From DAOPYU01 sp942493245 (GTDB lineage Bacteria > Sumerlaeota > Sumerlaeia > UBA8349), in NCBI GenBank assembly GCA_942493245.1, contig OW818685.1:1488001-1552000 (forward strand): a stretch of 64,000 nt of DNA, given 5' to 3'. Every line of letters starts with the position of its first letter. Positions within the stretch are counted from its first letter, which is position 1. The notes under the pieces were generated by a model. It did not search any database. It was given only the letters and a program-made list of their open reading frames with translations, and was not told where the DNA came from. Below are positions 9,482 to 17,599 of this stretch, piece by piece. The translations under genes and the position numbers were made by a program.

Positions 9482-11284
9482 ATGCGCGCAAGAAGGGGCG
9501 GTGCGATTCAGAGAAAGACGCGTTTTTGCTTCTCGGGACGAGTTCTGTTGCTGAGTTTCATGTTTTGCGTCGGGGCTTGGAGTCCGGCGCTTGTGACGGC
9601 CCAGGACTTTGAGAACTGGCTGAAGGCGGGTCAACCTCAGAATGCGGCAGGCCAGACCACTTCCTCCGCTCTTCAGGCCCGTCCGGCCATTTCGGGGACA
9701 CATAAGTCTCCGGTGGTGAACGGTCTGGAACAGCAGACGAGCGAGACCCTGAAGGCGGTTGGTGCGGACCGATTGAGCCAGCGTATCACGCTCGACACCG
9801 CCCTGCCGCTCCAACCGCCTCGAAATGTGCCGGAAATCCTGACACAATTGCACGAAATGACGGGTGTGGATTTTCTGGTGACCTGCGGCGAAGTGCCGGC
9901 GCAGGCGTTGAATTTCGACAAGATTCCCTTGCGCGAGGCGCTCGATGCCCTTCTGTTGCCCTTGAATCTGACTTGGGAAGAGCAGGGGGGAATTGTTCTG
10001 GTCAAACGCGAGAAAGTGGAAGAACAGGCCGTCCAACTGAACGACGCGGAAGTGCAGATTTTCAAGACGTTCCAGAGAAAGCGCTGGTTCGAGCGCCTGC
10101 TTTTCAGCTCCCTGCCGAAAAATGTTCCGGTGTCTCCATTCCGGGTTGACGAACAGCGGAATGTGTTGTGTCTGACCGCCGGAAAAGCGCGGGTCGAGGC
10201 GTTGGAGCGTTTCCTGGAAACGTTGCGGCCATTTGGAAAGCCTGATTTACAGGGGCTGTTGATTCTGTTGACTCCCCGAGGAGAGGCGGAGAACATCCGC
10301 CAGGAACTTGAAATTGTGGAAGCCCGAAATTACGCATCCACGGCCGGTGTGAAACGTGTTTTCCATACGGGCGGGGACTACCTGGTTCTCGAACCCGTCC
10401 CTGGCGTCTCACCGGAACTGGAAAAAGCGCTTTCACTGGCGCTCGAACAGGGGCGTCTCCAGATACCCAATCAACTCGACACGCTTGAAATCCATCTCGA
10501 CTCGATCAAACCGGGGGATGTGCAATCACCCGAATACCAGAAATTCTTCAGGCGGGTTTATGGTGAACTGGAGGCCTTGCTGTATCAGGGTGTCTCACGT
10601 CCTGTGGCCTTGCAGGATGGGAGGAAACTCTTGCCCGCGCGGGAAAGCCTGGAGCAGAACAATGACGCCCGCCTGACGGTTGTGGATTTTCCGCACCGCA
10701 TCGCCGCGGTCCAGCGTTACCTTGAACGCGCCAAACGCGAAGCGGAGGTTGCTCCCGCGGTTCCGACTCCGACCTCGGAGCCTTCGGTTCCCTCGCAAAA
10801 CAGTCCGGAAACTCGCGGAGTCTCGCGTGGGGGCGGTGAAGAACGCATGGAAATTGTGCAGTTGCGATACCAGACCCCTGCCACGATGGCGACTCTTCTG
10901 GATCAGATCCATCCGGCCCGGGGGAATACCCGTCTGGCGGCGCGCCGGGCCAGACGGCCTGTGACAGAGGAACTGGTGACAGAATTCACCCTCCACAACC
11001 CGGAAGACGAACGCGTGTGGCGCGATCTGGCCGTGCGGTTGGTGCGGGTTGCGGGTGATGAGACGGGCGCTATGTCTTCGGGCGGGGCGCAGACCCGGCG
11101 CGAGAGCGAATGCGAACTGGCGGTGCGTACGGGCATTCGCGGATCGCAACGCCTGACCCTGCGCGAGTACGACTCGCAGGTCCTGGACAACTACGAACTG
11201 ACCGCAATCCGCATTCGGGTGGGCGGTGGACGCGCTGGCGGCAGCGTTACGATCCGGGCGCGATACTTCCCTCCCGTCTATTGA
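9482..11284 (+). CDS. Secreted protein with STN (secretin/TonB short N-terminal)-like domain
   Basis: A 600-aa protein with a long basic n-region and a hydrophobic stretch (VLLLSFMFCVGAW) ending in TA-QDF near residue 40, which reads as a Sec signal peptide. Residues 114-176 match the STN pattern found at the N-terminus of secretins and TonB receptors (VPEILTQLHEMTGVDFLV, then LREALDALLLPLNLTWEEQGGIVLV). No secretin beta-barrel or TonB barrel follows. The rest has N-domain-like repeats and a final beta-rich region. The start is set by AAAGGAGG 8 nt before the ATG. A periplasmic scaffold role in a secretion or envelope complex is inference; gspG is about 2.5 kb away but not adjacent. Confidence 0.65.
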   Translation: MRARRGGAIQRKTRFCFSGRVLLLSFMFCVGAWSPALVTAQDFENWLKAGQPQNAAGQTTSSALQARPAISGTHKSPVVNGLEQQTSETLKAVGADRLSQRITLDTALPLQPPRNVPEILTQLHEMTGVDFLVTCGEVPAQALNFDKIPLREALDALLLPLNLTWEEQGGIVLVKREKVEEQAVQLNDAEVQIFKTFQRKRWFERLLFSSLPKNVPVSPFRVDEQRNVLCLTAGKARVEALERFLETLRPFGKPDLQGLLILLTPRGEAENIRQELEIVEARNYASTAGVKRVFHTGGDYLVLEPVPGVSPELEKALSLALEQGRLQIPNQLDTLEIHLDSIKPGDVQSPEYQKFFRRVYGELEALLYQGVSRPVALQDGRKLLPARESLEQNNDARLTVVDFPHRIAAVQRYLERAKREAEVAPAVPTPTSEPSVPSQNSPETRGVSRGGGEERMEIVQLRYQTPATMATLLDQIHPARGNTRLAARRARRPVTEELVTEFTLHNPEDERVWRDLAVRLVRVAGDETGAMSSGGAQTRRESECELAVRTGIRGSQRLTLREYDSQVLDNYELTAIRIRVGGGRAGGSVTIRARYFPPVY

Positions 11285-11450
11285 TTTTTTCCGAGGAATT
11301 TGTCTTCCTCAAACGCCACGCGGAGACCGTTTCATCCGAAACTTGACTTCACGCGGTTTCCACGCCAGAATAGGGAAACCGATGGTGCGGTGGCCTGTCC
11401 ACTGCGACACAGAGGTCGTATTCTTGCAGGAAGCCACAGGATAGATTGCT

Positions 11451-11945
11451 ATGGAACCCGTCATCATGCCGCTCGCGCAGCGTGCCGCGATTCTCCGAAA
11501 ACTCGAGTGGGTGGCCGATCTCGCAGAAGACGAACTGGCCGAACTGGCCCGCTTTCTTCTGGTGTTTCAGGTGCAGAAGAATGAAATCGTGTTTCGTGAA
11601 GGCGACGCGGCTTCGTATTTCGGGTTTGTGGTGGAAGGCAGTCTGGATGTTTTGAAGAATCTGGCCGAAGGGGGGTATCAGGAATTGGCCGTTCTGATGC
11701 CCGGGCATACTTTCGGCGAAATGTCGTTGATTGACAGTTTGCCGCGTTCGGCTACTGTGCTGGCGCGGGAAGATTCCCAATTGTTCTTCCTGACCGATGG
11801 CAATTTTTACAGCCTGGTGGAGGAAGCCCCCCAGGTTGGGGTCAAGATTCTCATGGCCACGGCTCGCCATCTCAGCGAACGCCTGCGCCAGACCAGCGAT
11901 TGGCTGATCGAGGCGCTCGGTTGCCCAATCCAACCCTCCCGGTGA
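11451..11945 (+). CDS. Cyclic nucleotide-binding domain protein without DNA-binding domain
   Basis: A 164-aa protein that is essentially one cNMP-binding (Crp/PKA-type) domain: VFREGDAASYFGFVVEGSLDV, then the phosphate-binding-cassette-like segment PGHTFGEMSLIDSLPRSATVLARED. The helix-turn-helix of Crp/Fnr regulators is absent, so it cannot bind DNA on its own. Such stand-alone domains often act as small-molecule sensors or protein-interaction modules. The arginine of the cassette (SLPRSATV) is retained, so ligand binding is plausible. The ATG has AGGA about 11 nt upstream. It is followed by a long AT-rich gap before dnaA. Confidence 0.85.
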   Translation: MEPVIMPLAQRAAILRKLEWVADLAEDELAELARFLLVFQVQKNEIVFREGDAASYFGFVVEGSLDVLKNLAEGGYQELAVLMPGHTFGEMSLIDSLPRSATVLAREDSQLFFLTDGNFYSLVEEAPQVGVKILMATARHLSERLRQTSDWLIEALGCPIQPSR

Positions 11946-12404
11946 CGTGTTTTTCTTTTGCTGTTTGTGTGGATTTCGCCATTTTCGGGGGAATGGCGAA
12001 GGGTGTCTGAAATTATTTAATTATAAATAGTGAGAACTTGAGATGTTTTTTTTGGGGATAGTGCGGTTCATGAGAAGCATCTCTTGCGTGTTTGAATAGA
12101 AAAGAATTTCGGACTTTTTCGAGCCAGCCACAAAAAGGGGAGAAGGCATTGTAAGCCTTTTATTGTCAGTATTTTAAGATCGTGTCAAGTGTTGGAATTG
12201 ACGGGTCTAAATCTTGTGCTCTCAAACCTGTAGGAGGGAATCGAGGAAGCCGTTTCAGAGAAAAAAAAGGCTTGCTTTCGGACGGTCGAATGTTTATTCT
12301 ACCCCCTGTTTTGCCTGCTTAGAATCATTATCAACGATGAATCATACTGCGTATCATACACTGATAAAGGGCGAAAGCCCGTTTTTATGGAATGGGATTG
12401 ACAA
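11946..12404. other. AT-rich non-coding stretch upstream of dnaA (possible origin or control region)
   Basis: These 459 bases contain no convincing gene and are clearly richer in A/T than the surroundings, particularly around 12008-12060 and 12160-12210. Just before dnaA there are two direct ATCATAC heptamers (around 12341 and 12352). I found no perfect DnaA box; the closest is TTATCAACG near 12329, which differs at two positions from TTATCCACA. An origin is therefore possible from position next to dnaA but not demonstrated. Confidence 0.35.
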
Positions 12405-13793
12405 TTGGGCAGCGAACTGAAAAGCGAAATCTGGGAACAAGCGCTCGAAGATCTGCGGTGCCAGGTGGATGAAGAGAACTTCAACACCTGGATCAAGACT
12501 GCACGGTACCGTGGCACTGAAGATGGCACGGTGCATCTCGATGTCCCCTCGGCTTTCAATCAAGCCTGGTTGACGCGCAACTACCGCGAGCGGATCGTGG
12601 ACACGCTGGGCCGTATCGCCGAGCGTAAGGTGGATGTGACGTTTCATGTGTCGCCAATGATGGAAGAGATGGCGGCAGAGAGTGAAGCGTTGGCGCGCCG
12701 TTCTCAAGCCTCGCAACCTGCTGTGCAGGCGAGTGTGGGCGAGCCGATGGATTGTCTGGAGTCCGCGGGCCTCTCGCCCGCGTTGACGTTCGAACAGTTC
12801 GTGGTGGGTGAGAGCAACCGGTTTGCCCATGCGGCGTGCCGTGCGGTGGCCGAGCCGGACACCGAGGCGTGGAATCCTTTGTTGGTGTGGGGAGGCGTGG
12901 GACTGGGTAAAACGCACCTGTTGCATGCCACCGGGCATGCCTTTCTGAAGCATGCGCCGAAAGCGCGCGTGCGTTACGTGAATTCCGAGCGTTTCATGAA
13001 CGGGTTCATTCAGGCGATCCAGCAGGGGAACATCTCGCAGTTCCGCGAGACGTACCGCAGCGTGGACCTTCTGTTGCTCGACGACGTGCAGTTCCTGTTT
13101 GGCAAGGAAGGCACGCAGAACGAGTTTTTCCACACGTTTAACGAACTGCATGGGCACCACAAGAAGATCGTGCTGTCGTGCGACCGTCCGCCGAGTGAAA
13201 TGTCGAATATCGAGGAGCGGTTGCGCAGCCGGTTCGAGTGGGGGCTGATTGTGGACGTGCAGGCGCCCGATCTCGAGACCCGCGTGGCGATCCTGCGCCA
13301 GAAGGCCGACATGCACGGCTTCGCCCTGTCGAACGAGGTGGCGATTTTCATTGCCGAGCGCATCAAGACGAACATCCGCAAACTCGAAGGGGTGTTGACG
13401 AGTCTGCGCCACTACTGGTACCAGACGCGCAAGCCCATCACGCTCGAGAGCGTGCAGCAGGTGCTGGGGCATTACGTGATCGGCGAAGAACCGTTGCGCG
13501 TCACGGTCGAGCGTATTCAGGAGAGCGTGTGCGACTTTTTCAACATCACGCGCCAGGACTTGAACGGGCATGGCCGTCACAAGAAGGTGACCTTGCCGCG
13601 CCATCTGGCGATGTATCTGTGCCGTCTGTTGACCGATTTGTCGTTTCCGGAAATTGCCGTGCATTTTAATGGGCGCAACCACACGTCGGTTCTGCACGCC
13701 TACCGTAAGATTCAGAAAGACCTTCTGCGCCAGTCCGAATTGCAGGATGTGACAAATTATCTTGCAAAGAAGATTCAGGAAGGCGCAAAATAG
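12405..13793 (+). CDS. dnaA: Chromosomal replication initiator protein DnaA
   Basis: A 462-aa protein with all four DnaA domains: domain I (IWEQALEDLRCQVDEENFNTWI), a short linker, the AAA+ domain with Walker A GGVGLGKT (163-170) and Walker B LLLLDDVQF (222-230), and domain IV with the DNA-binding signature GRNHTSVLHAYRKI near 423-436. It binds DnaA boxes and opens the origin. The only possible full-length start is TTG at 12405, because a TGA lies two codons upstream and domain I begins at once; the ribosome binding site is weak, which may keep expression low. The neighbours are not the classical dnaN/recF set: gspG follows 36 bp downstream. Confidence 0.97.
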   Translation: MGSELKSEIWEQALEDLRCQVDEENFNTWIKTARYRGTEDGTVHLDVPSAFNQAWLTRNYRERIVDTLGRIAERKVDVTFHVSPMMEEMAAESEALARRSQASQPAVQASVGEPMDCLESAGLSPALTFEQFVVGESNRFAHAACRAVAEPDTEAWNPLLVWGGVGLGKTHLLHATGHAFLKHAPKARVRYVNSERFMNGFIQAIQQGNISQFRETYRSVDLLLLDDVQFLFGKEGTQNEFFHTFNELHGHHKKIVLSCDRPPSEMSNIEERLRSRFEWGLIVDVQAPDLETRVAILRQKADMHGFALSNEVAIFIAERIKTNIRKLEGVLTSLRHYWYQTRKPITLESVQQVLGHYVIGEEPLRVTVERIQESVCDFFNITRQDLNGHGRHKKVTLPRHLAMYLCRLLTDLSFPEIAVHFNGRNHTSVLHAYRKIQKDLLRQSELQDVTNYLAKKIQEGAK

Positions 13794-13829
13794 GCCGTCT
13801 GAAAACGGTTCGAAGGAGGAATCGGACGT

Positions 13830-14285
13830 ATGCGATGCAGTGGGCGGAAGTGGTTGGTACGGCAGAACGGGCGGCGCGGGTTTTCGTTTCTCGAGATCAT
13901 GATGGTTGTGATGATCATCGGCATTCTGGTGGCGGTGGTGGGGCCTAAGATTCTGGGAAAGACGGACAAGGCCCGCATTTCGGCGACCAAGTTGCAGCTC
14001 AAGAATATCCGGACGGCATTGAACGATTTCGAGATGACGGTCGGTTCGTTGCCGACTTCCGATCAGGGGCTTGAAGCCCTGGTCAGTCGGCCTTCCGACA
14101 TCCCCGAGGACCAGTGGGAGCAGAAAATGGAAGAACTCCCCAAGGACGCGTGGGGCGAGGCTTTTGTCTATCGGTGTCCGGGAGAAGGCGAGCGCGAGTA
14201 CGATCTGTTCTCGAAGGGCAAGGACCGTAAGGAAAGCACGGAAGACGATGTCAACGCCTTCAAGACAGAGGATTCCCAGAAGTAA
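13830..14285 (+). CDS. gspG: Type II secretion system major pseudopilin GspG
   Basis: A 151-aa prepilin-like protein. The class III signal is RRG followed by FSFLEIMMVVMIIGILVAVV, with Glu at position 5 of the mature chain, so cleavage and N-methylation by a prepilin peptidase are expected. The GspG globular domain follows: KTDKARISATKLQLKNIRTALNDFE, then LPTSDQGLEALV, then PKDAWGEAFVYRCPGEG and a DLFSKGKDRKEST calcium-site-like end. It forms the short periplasmic pseudopilus. GGAGG precedes the ATG. No other gsp genes are nearby, so this is either an orphan or part of a scattered system. A strong terminator follows. Confidence 0.92.
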   Translation: MRCSGRKWLVRQNGRRGFSFLEIMMVVMIIGILVAVVGPKILGKTDKARISATKLQLKNIRTALNDFEMTVGSLPTSDQGLEALVSRPSDIPEDQWEQKMEELPKDAWGEAFVYRCPGEGEREYDLFSKGKDRKESTEDDVNAFKTEDSQK

Positions 14286-14341
14286 GAACTCCTGAGGATT
14301 TCAACTGACGGGAAAGTCCGATAGCGTTTTGAGAAGACGAG

Positions 14342-14373
14342 AAAGGCTTGGAACTTTGTTCCGGGCCTTTTTT
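14342..14373 (+). terminator. Rho-independent terminator after gspG
   Basis: An 11-bp stem (AAGGCTTGGAA pairing with TTCCGGGCCTT, two G-U pairs) with a small loop is followed directly by a run of T. It lies 55 nt after the gspG stop. Confidence 0.85.
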
Positions 14374-14444
14374 CATAGGAGGGGACGAATCGTTGAGATT
14401 TTCAATACGAGTCCTCGGGAAATGACGCGAGAAGCAGGGTGGCG

Positions 14445-14609
14445 ATGAAAAAGAACAAGAAAATCAAACAACGGGATCTGGCCGTTCCGGCGATGGCATT
14501 GCGTACGGGCAAAGGGGCGCATGTTGAGCAAAAGAAGAAGGCCAACAAAGGGATTTGCAGGGAAAAAGTTGAGAAAGACCAGGATGCGGAAGGCGAGCAT
14601 CAGGATTGA
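14445..14609 (+). CDS. Small basic 54-aa hypothetical protein
   Basis: An ATG at 14445, preceded by AGGGTGG, opens a 54-codon frame ending in TGA at 14607-14609. The product starts MKKNKKIKQRDLAVPAMALR and continues with a lysine-rich GKGAHVEQKKKANKG segment and an acidic end. It is highly charged and has no membrane segment. It starts about 70 nt after the gspG terminator, so it would need its own promoter, which I could not identify clearly. The basic N-terminal half suggests nucleic-acid or ribosome contact, but this is a guess. It could be a spurious frame. Confidence 0.4.
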   Translation: MKKNKKIKQRDLAVPAMALRTGKGAHVEQKKKANKGICREKVEKDQDAEGEHQD

Positions 14610-14654
14610 TTCGAAGTTGCGTTCAAACGAACAGGTTTTTTCCGCCAGGGCGGG

Positions 14655-16232
14655 TCAGCGGTCCAGAAGGTCTGAAGGCCAGAGTCCGAAGTCTTCATCG
14701 GCGTGGGAAGGAGGCTGCTTCTTGCCGGGTTGAGGGATCGGTTCGGGAATGGAGGAGAGTGAATTCTCCGGTTCTGTATCGGAAGGTTTTGGGGACACCG
14801 GTTTGCGGGTAGGGGGGCTTTTCCGTTGTTGCGCGGCCCTGAAAAGCGCCTGTTTCTCAAGAGCCGCGTTCAGGGTCTCTTCTTTCTTTTCGATCGTTTT
14901 CTGAATATCCTGCAATTGCGTCATTATATGCCGGATTTCCAGTTTGCGGAAAGAGGTTTTGGAACGTTTTTCCGGTTGGGGATCGTCACTCGAGGGTGTT
15001 TGAGGTGGCACGGTTGCCTCAATCTGAGAAATGGGGACAGGGAGTGTCTTTTCCTCCGAGGGATCGGCGCTTCGATCAATTTCAGCAGACGGAGTCGGAG
15101 GCGATGAGGAAACGGTTTCCACGGGAAGTTCGGAATCTATTTTTTGCTTCCGAACCGATTTTAGAGGTTCGGTTACCGTAGCGCTTTTCGGAGTCGCCAC
15201 CGTTTTTCGAACCGGTTTGGACGTCGGCAGTTTCCCGCGCAGCATGAGCACGAACGTCCGGAACATGTCCGGATCGAATTGCGTCTGCATTTCCTCTTTC
15301 ATCACGCGCAGGGTGTCGAACGGATTCAGAGCCGATCGGAACGTGCGCTGGGTCGTGAGCGCGTCGAACGCATCCGCAATGGAGCAGATGCGGGCATAGG
15401 GGTGGATCTGGCGGCCCGCCAGGGCATAGGGGTACCCCAGACCGTCCATTCGTTCGTGATGTTGCAGCACGACGGCGCTGGATTCGGTTGTGGCGACTTT
15501 GAGCGTTTCGAGGATACGCTGTCCGTAACCGGGGTGCTGCTTTATCTCGCGCCAGTCGGTCTGATCGAGCGGTCCGGACTTTTCGAGGGTTTCGGGGCGC
15601 ACCTTGGTTTTACCGATGTCGTGCAGAAAGAGGGCAAGGGCCAGCTCGACCCAGTCGGTCGGACGCCTCTGGTCGAAGTGTTCCATGGCCAGCGCCAGAC
15701 CGTACAGGCCTACATTCAGCGAGTGGGTGGGGGGGGTATAGCGCCGGTGGGCCAAAGCCCAGAGCGGACGCCGATTGTCGGACGATTCGAGGAAAAAATG
15801 GGCCAGTTGCTCGGTACCGACCCGCAACCGGTAAACGTGCAGGCTGGTGGGCATCTGGAAGACCAGCCGCAGGAGGCTGGTCAGGTGCGAGTGAAAGGCT
15901 TCGCAACGGGCCTCGAGCGGGGTGGCTTTGTCGCCGAGGATCTGAGGCAGCGTCGTTTCCTGGTACTGCAGAAGGGCGTCGGAGTCCTGACGCAGCACAT
16001 AGAAGCGTTCTCCCGCCGGCAGGGTACGCAGGGCGTCGCGGTCGGCCCGCGAGACGGTTTGTCCCGCCTGGCAGGCATACTGAAACCCTCTCTTGCGGGT
16101 TCGCGCAAAGACGGGGAAGGGAAGTTCCAGACTGGTGGTCAGGAAAAGAGGGACAAACGGCTGGTAGAGCGCCGCGTCCTGTTGCGCCTGCGAACTGGCG
16201 AAGTTCCCTGAACTGTTGGGTGGAATATCCAT
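14655..16232 (-). CDS. HD-GYP domain protein (probable cyclic-di-GMP phosphodiesterase)
   Basis: A 525-aa protein. After an N-terminal region of about 150 residues without a recognised domain, the HD-GYP core runs from about 160 to 330: H204-D205 in HDIGKTK, HHERMDGLGYP at 258-268, and the IADAFDALTTQRTFR motif. Proteins with the full HHExxxGxGYP signature usually hydrolyse c-di-GMP. The C-terminal 190 residues are proline/serine-rich with a coiled-coil-like helix near 430-480, unlike the standard family. No signal peptide or membrane span is visible, so it should be cytoplasmic. The region before the ATG at 16232 has no clear ribosome binding site, so the start is uncertain. Confidence 0.9.
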   Translation of the reverse strand: MDIPPNSSGNFASSQAQQDAALYQPFVPLFLTTSLELPFPVFARTRKRGFQYACQAGQTVSRADRDALRTLPAGERFYVLRQDSDALLQYQETTLPQILGDKATPLEARCEAFHSHLTSLLRLVFQMPTSLHVYRLRVGTEQLAHFFLESSDNRRPLWALAHRRYTPPTHSLNVGLYGLALAMEHFDQRRPTDWVELALALFLHDIGKTKVRPETLEKSGPLDQTDWREIKQHPGYGQRILETLKVATTESSAVVLQHHERMDGLGYPYALAGRQIHPYARICSIADAFDALTTQRTFRSALNPFDTLRVMKEEMQTQFDPDMFRTFVLMLRGKLPTSKPVRKTVATPKSATVTEPLKSVRKQKIDSELPVETVSSSPPTPSAEIDRSADPSEEKTLPVPISQIEATVPPQTPSSDDPQPEKRSKTSFRKLEIRHIMTQLQDIQKTIEKKEETLNAALEKQALFRAAQQRKSPPTRKPVSPKPSDTEPENSLSSIPEPIPQPGKKQPPSHADEDFGLWPSDLLDR

Positions 16233-16472
16233 GCGACTCGCTTCTGGAGGGTATCCGCAGGCCCGTGGGAATTGATCCGGTTGGGGTACAATCTCATAGT
16301 TCGGAATACGGCCGCGACTTGCTCCGTCTCTATCTATGAGCCCAAAGGGGGGGAAACGTCAAGGGAAAGAAGAGTGTCGGGAGTTGAAGAAAGCGTATCG
16401 GACGGGTTGCTTCGATTGGGAAGGAATTCGCTTCCGTCACAGAACTGTCCTCCATGAGGCTCGATACCCGGT

Positions 16473-17561
16473 TTACCGACGGTTCCCGATTTGCCTCAGG
16501 AGCAACAGACGGGGACCGTCGCCGCAGCCGGTGATTTCGACCTGCCAGAAGGGCGGCTCGAGCCAGCAGGGGCGGTGTTCGGCCCACTCGATGAGGAGCA
16601 CGGCCTGCGGGTCGTCGAGGTAGTCCTCCAGCCCGAGGCTGGCCAGGTCGGCCATCTCGGCGGGTGCTGTTCCATCGGAGGGACCGGAACCGAGGGTGGC
16701 TTCGAGCCGGTAGAAGTCGGCGTGGTGGAGAGCGAAGCGCCCCTCGTAACTTTTTACCAGGACATAGCTGGGGGATGTGACCGTTTCGTGGATGCCCAGT
16801 CCCCGGGCGAGTCCCCGGGCCAGACAGGTTTTGCCCGCGCCCAGATTGCCCGAGAGGGCGAAAACTTCGCCGCCCTGGAGCGAGGCGCCCAACAATTTTC
16901 CCAAGGCTTCGGTTTCGTCGCTCGACCGGCTCAGAAAGAGAAACGAGGGTGGTTCCGAGGATGGATTTTCTGGATCGTTCGTTTCCCGCATCCGCTCGAA
17001 AACTGTCCCCCAATCCGCCGCCGTCCAGAGGAGGGGGGCGGTTCGATGACAGGCCTCACGTTCGGATTGGGGAAGTTGTTCGAGACAGGCGGCCCAGGAT
17101 TCCGGACTTTCGGTGGAATCGGGAATGGTTTGAGGTCGTTTCAGATCCGGCGCGATTTCCAGAAGCGGCATCAACGCAAAAGCGCGTTCCGCGAGGCGTG
17201 GGTGGGGGAGTTCCAGACGGGGAGTCTGAATGACACGCTGACCGAACAGGGCCAGATCGAGGTCTATGAGGCGTGGACCCCACCGTTCCCCGTCAGGCTG
17301 GCGGCCCAACAGGCGTTCGATTTCCTGCATCCGGTCCAGCAACGGTTCCGGTTCGAGGCGGGTCCGGAACTCGACCGCGGCGTTGAGGTAATCAGGCTGG
17401 TCGGGCCGGGTGCCCCAGGGCGGGGTCTGGTAGAGATGGCTGGCGCGGGTGAGTTCCACGCCGGGGGTGCCGCCCAGTAAGAAAGCGGCGCGCCGCAAAA
17501 GTTCGGCGCGCCGTCCCAGATTGGACCCGAGAATGGTATAGGCCTGGGTCATTTCGTTCAT
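16473..17561 (-). CDS. FolK-TsaE fusion: HPPK plus tRNA t6A-modification ATPase
   Basis: One 362-aa chain joins two normally separate enzymes. Residues 6-170 are 6-hydroxymethyl-dihydropterin pyrophosphokinase (FolK): ILGSNLGRR, and RWGPRLIDLDLALFG at 93-107, which carries the metal-binding Asp pair; this is a folate step. Residues 207-355 are TsaE: P-loop GNLGAGKT (238-245), TSPSYVLVKSYEG, HHADFYRL and IEWAEH, the ATPase that assists TsaB/TsaD in making t6A. Both halves keep their signature motifs, so both may be active. The stop codon of hom is 38 nt upstream, so the two genes are probably co-transcribed. There is no frameshift between the halves. The exact ATG (17561 or 17552) is uncertain. 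Confidence 0.9.
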   Translation of the reverse strand: MNEMTQAYTILGSNLGRRAELLRRAAFLLGGTPGVELTRASHLYQTPPWGTRPDQPDYLNAAVEFRTRLEPEPLLDRMQEIERLLGRQPDGERWGPRLIDLDLALFGQRVIQTPRLELPHPRLAERAFALMPLLEIAPDLKRPQTIPDSTESPESWAACLEQLPQSEREACHRTAPLLWTAADWGTVFERMRETNDPENPSSEPPSFLFLSRSSDETEALGKLLGASLQGGEVFALSGNLGAGKTCLARGLARGLGIHETVTSPSYVLVKSYEGRFALHHADFYRLEATLGSGPSDGTAPAEMADLASLGLEDYLDDPQAVLLIEWAEHRPCWLEPPFWQVEITGCGDGPRLLLLRQIGNRR

Positions 17562-17599
17562 GTGGAGTATCTCAATGTTTCCCGAGAACCTGCGCGCTC

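Noticed and set aside
11946..12404. Definite oriC
   Set aside because: No perfect DnaA boxes and no skew calculation possible here; only listed as a candidate.
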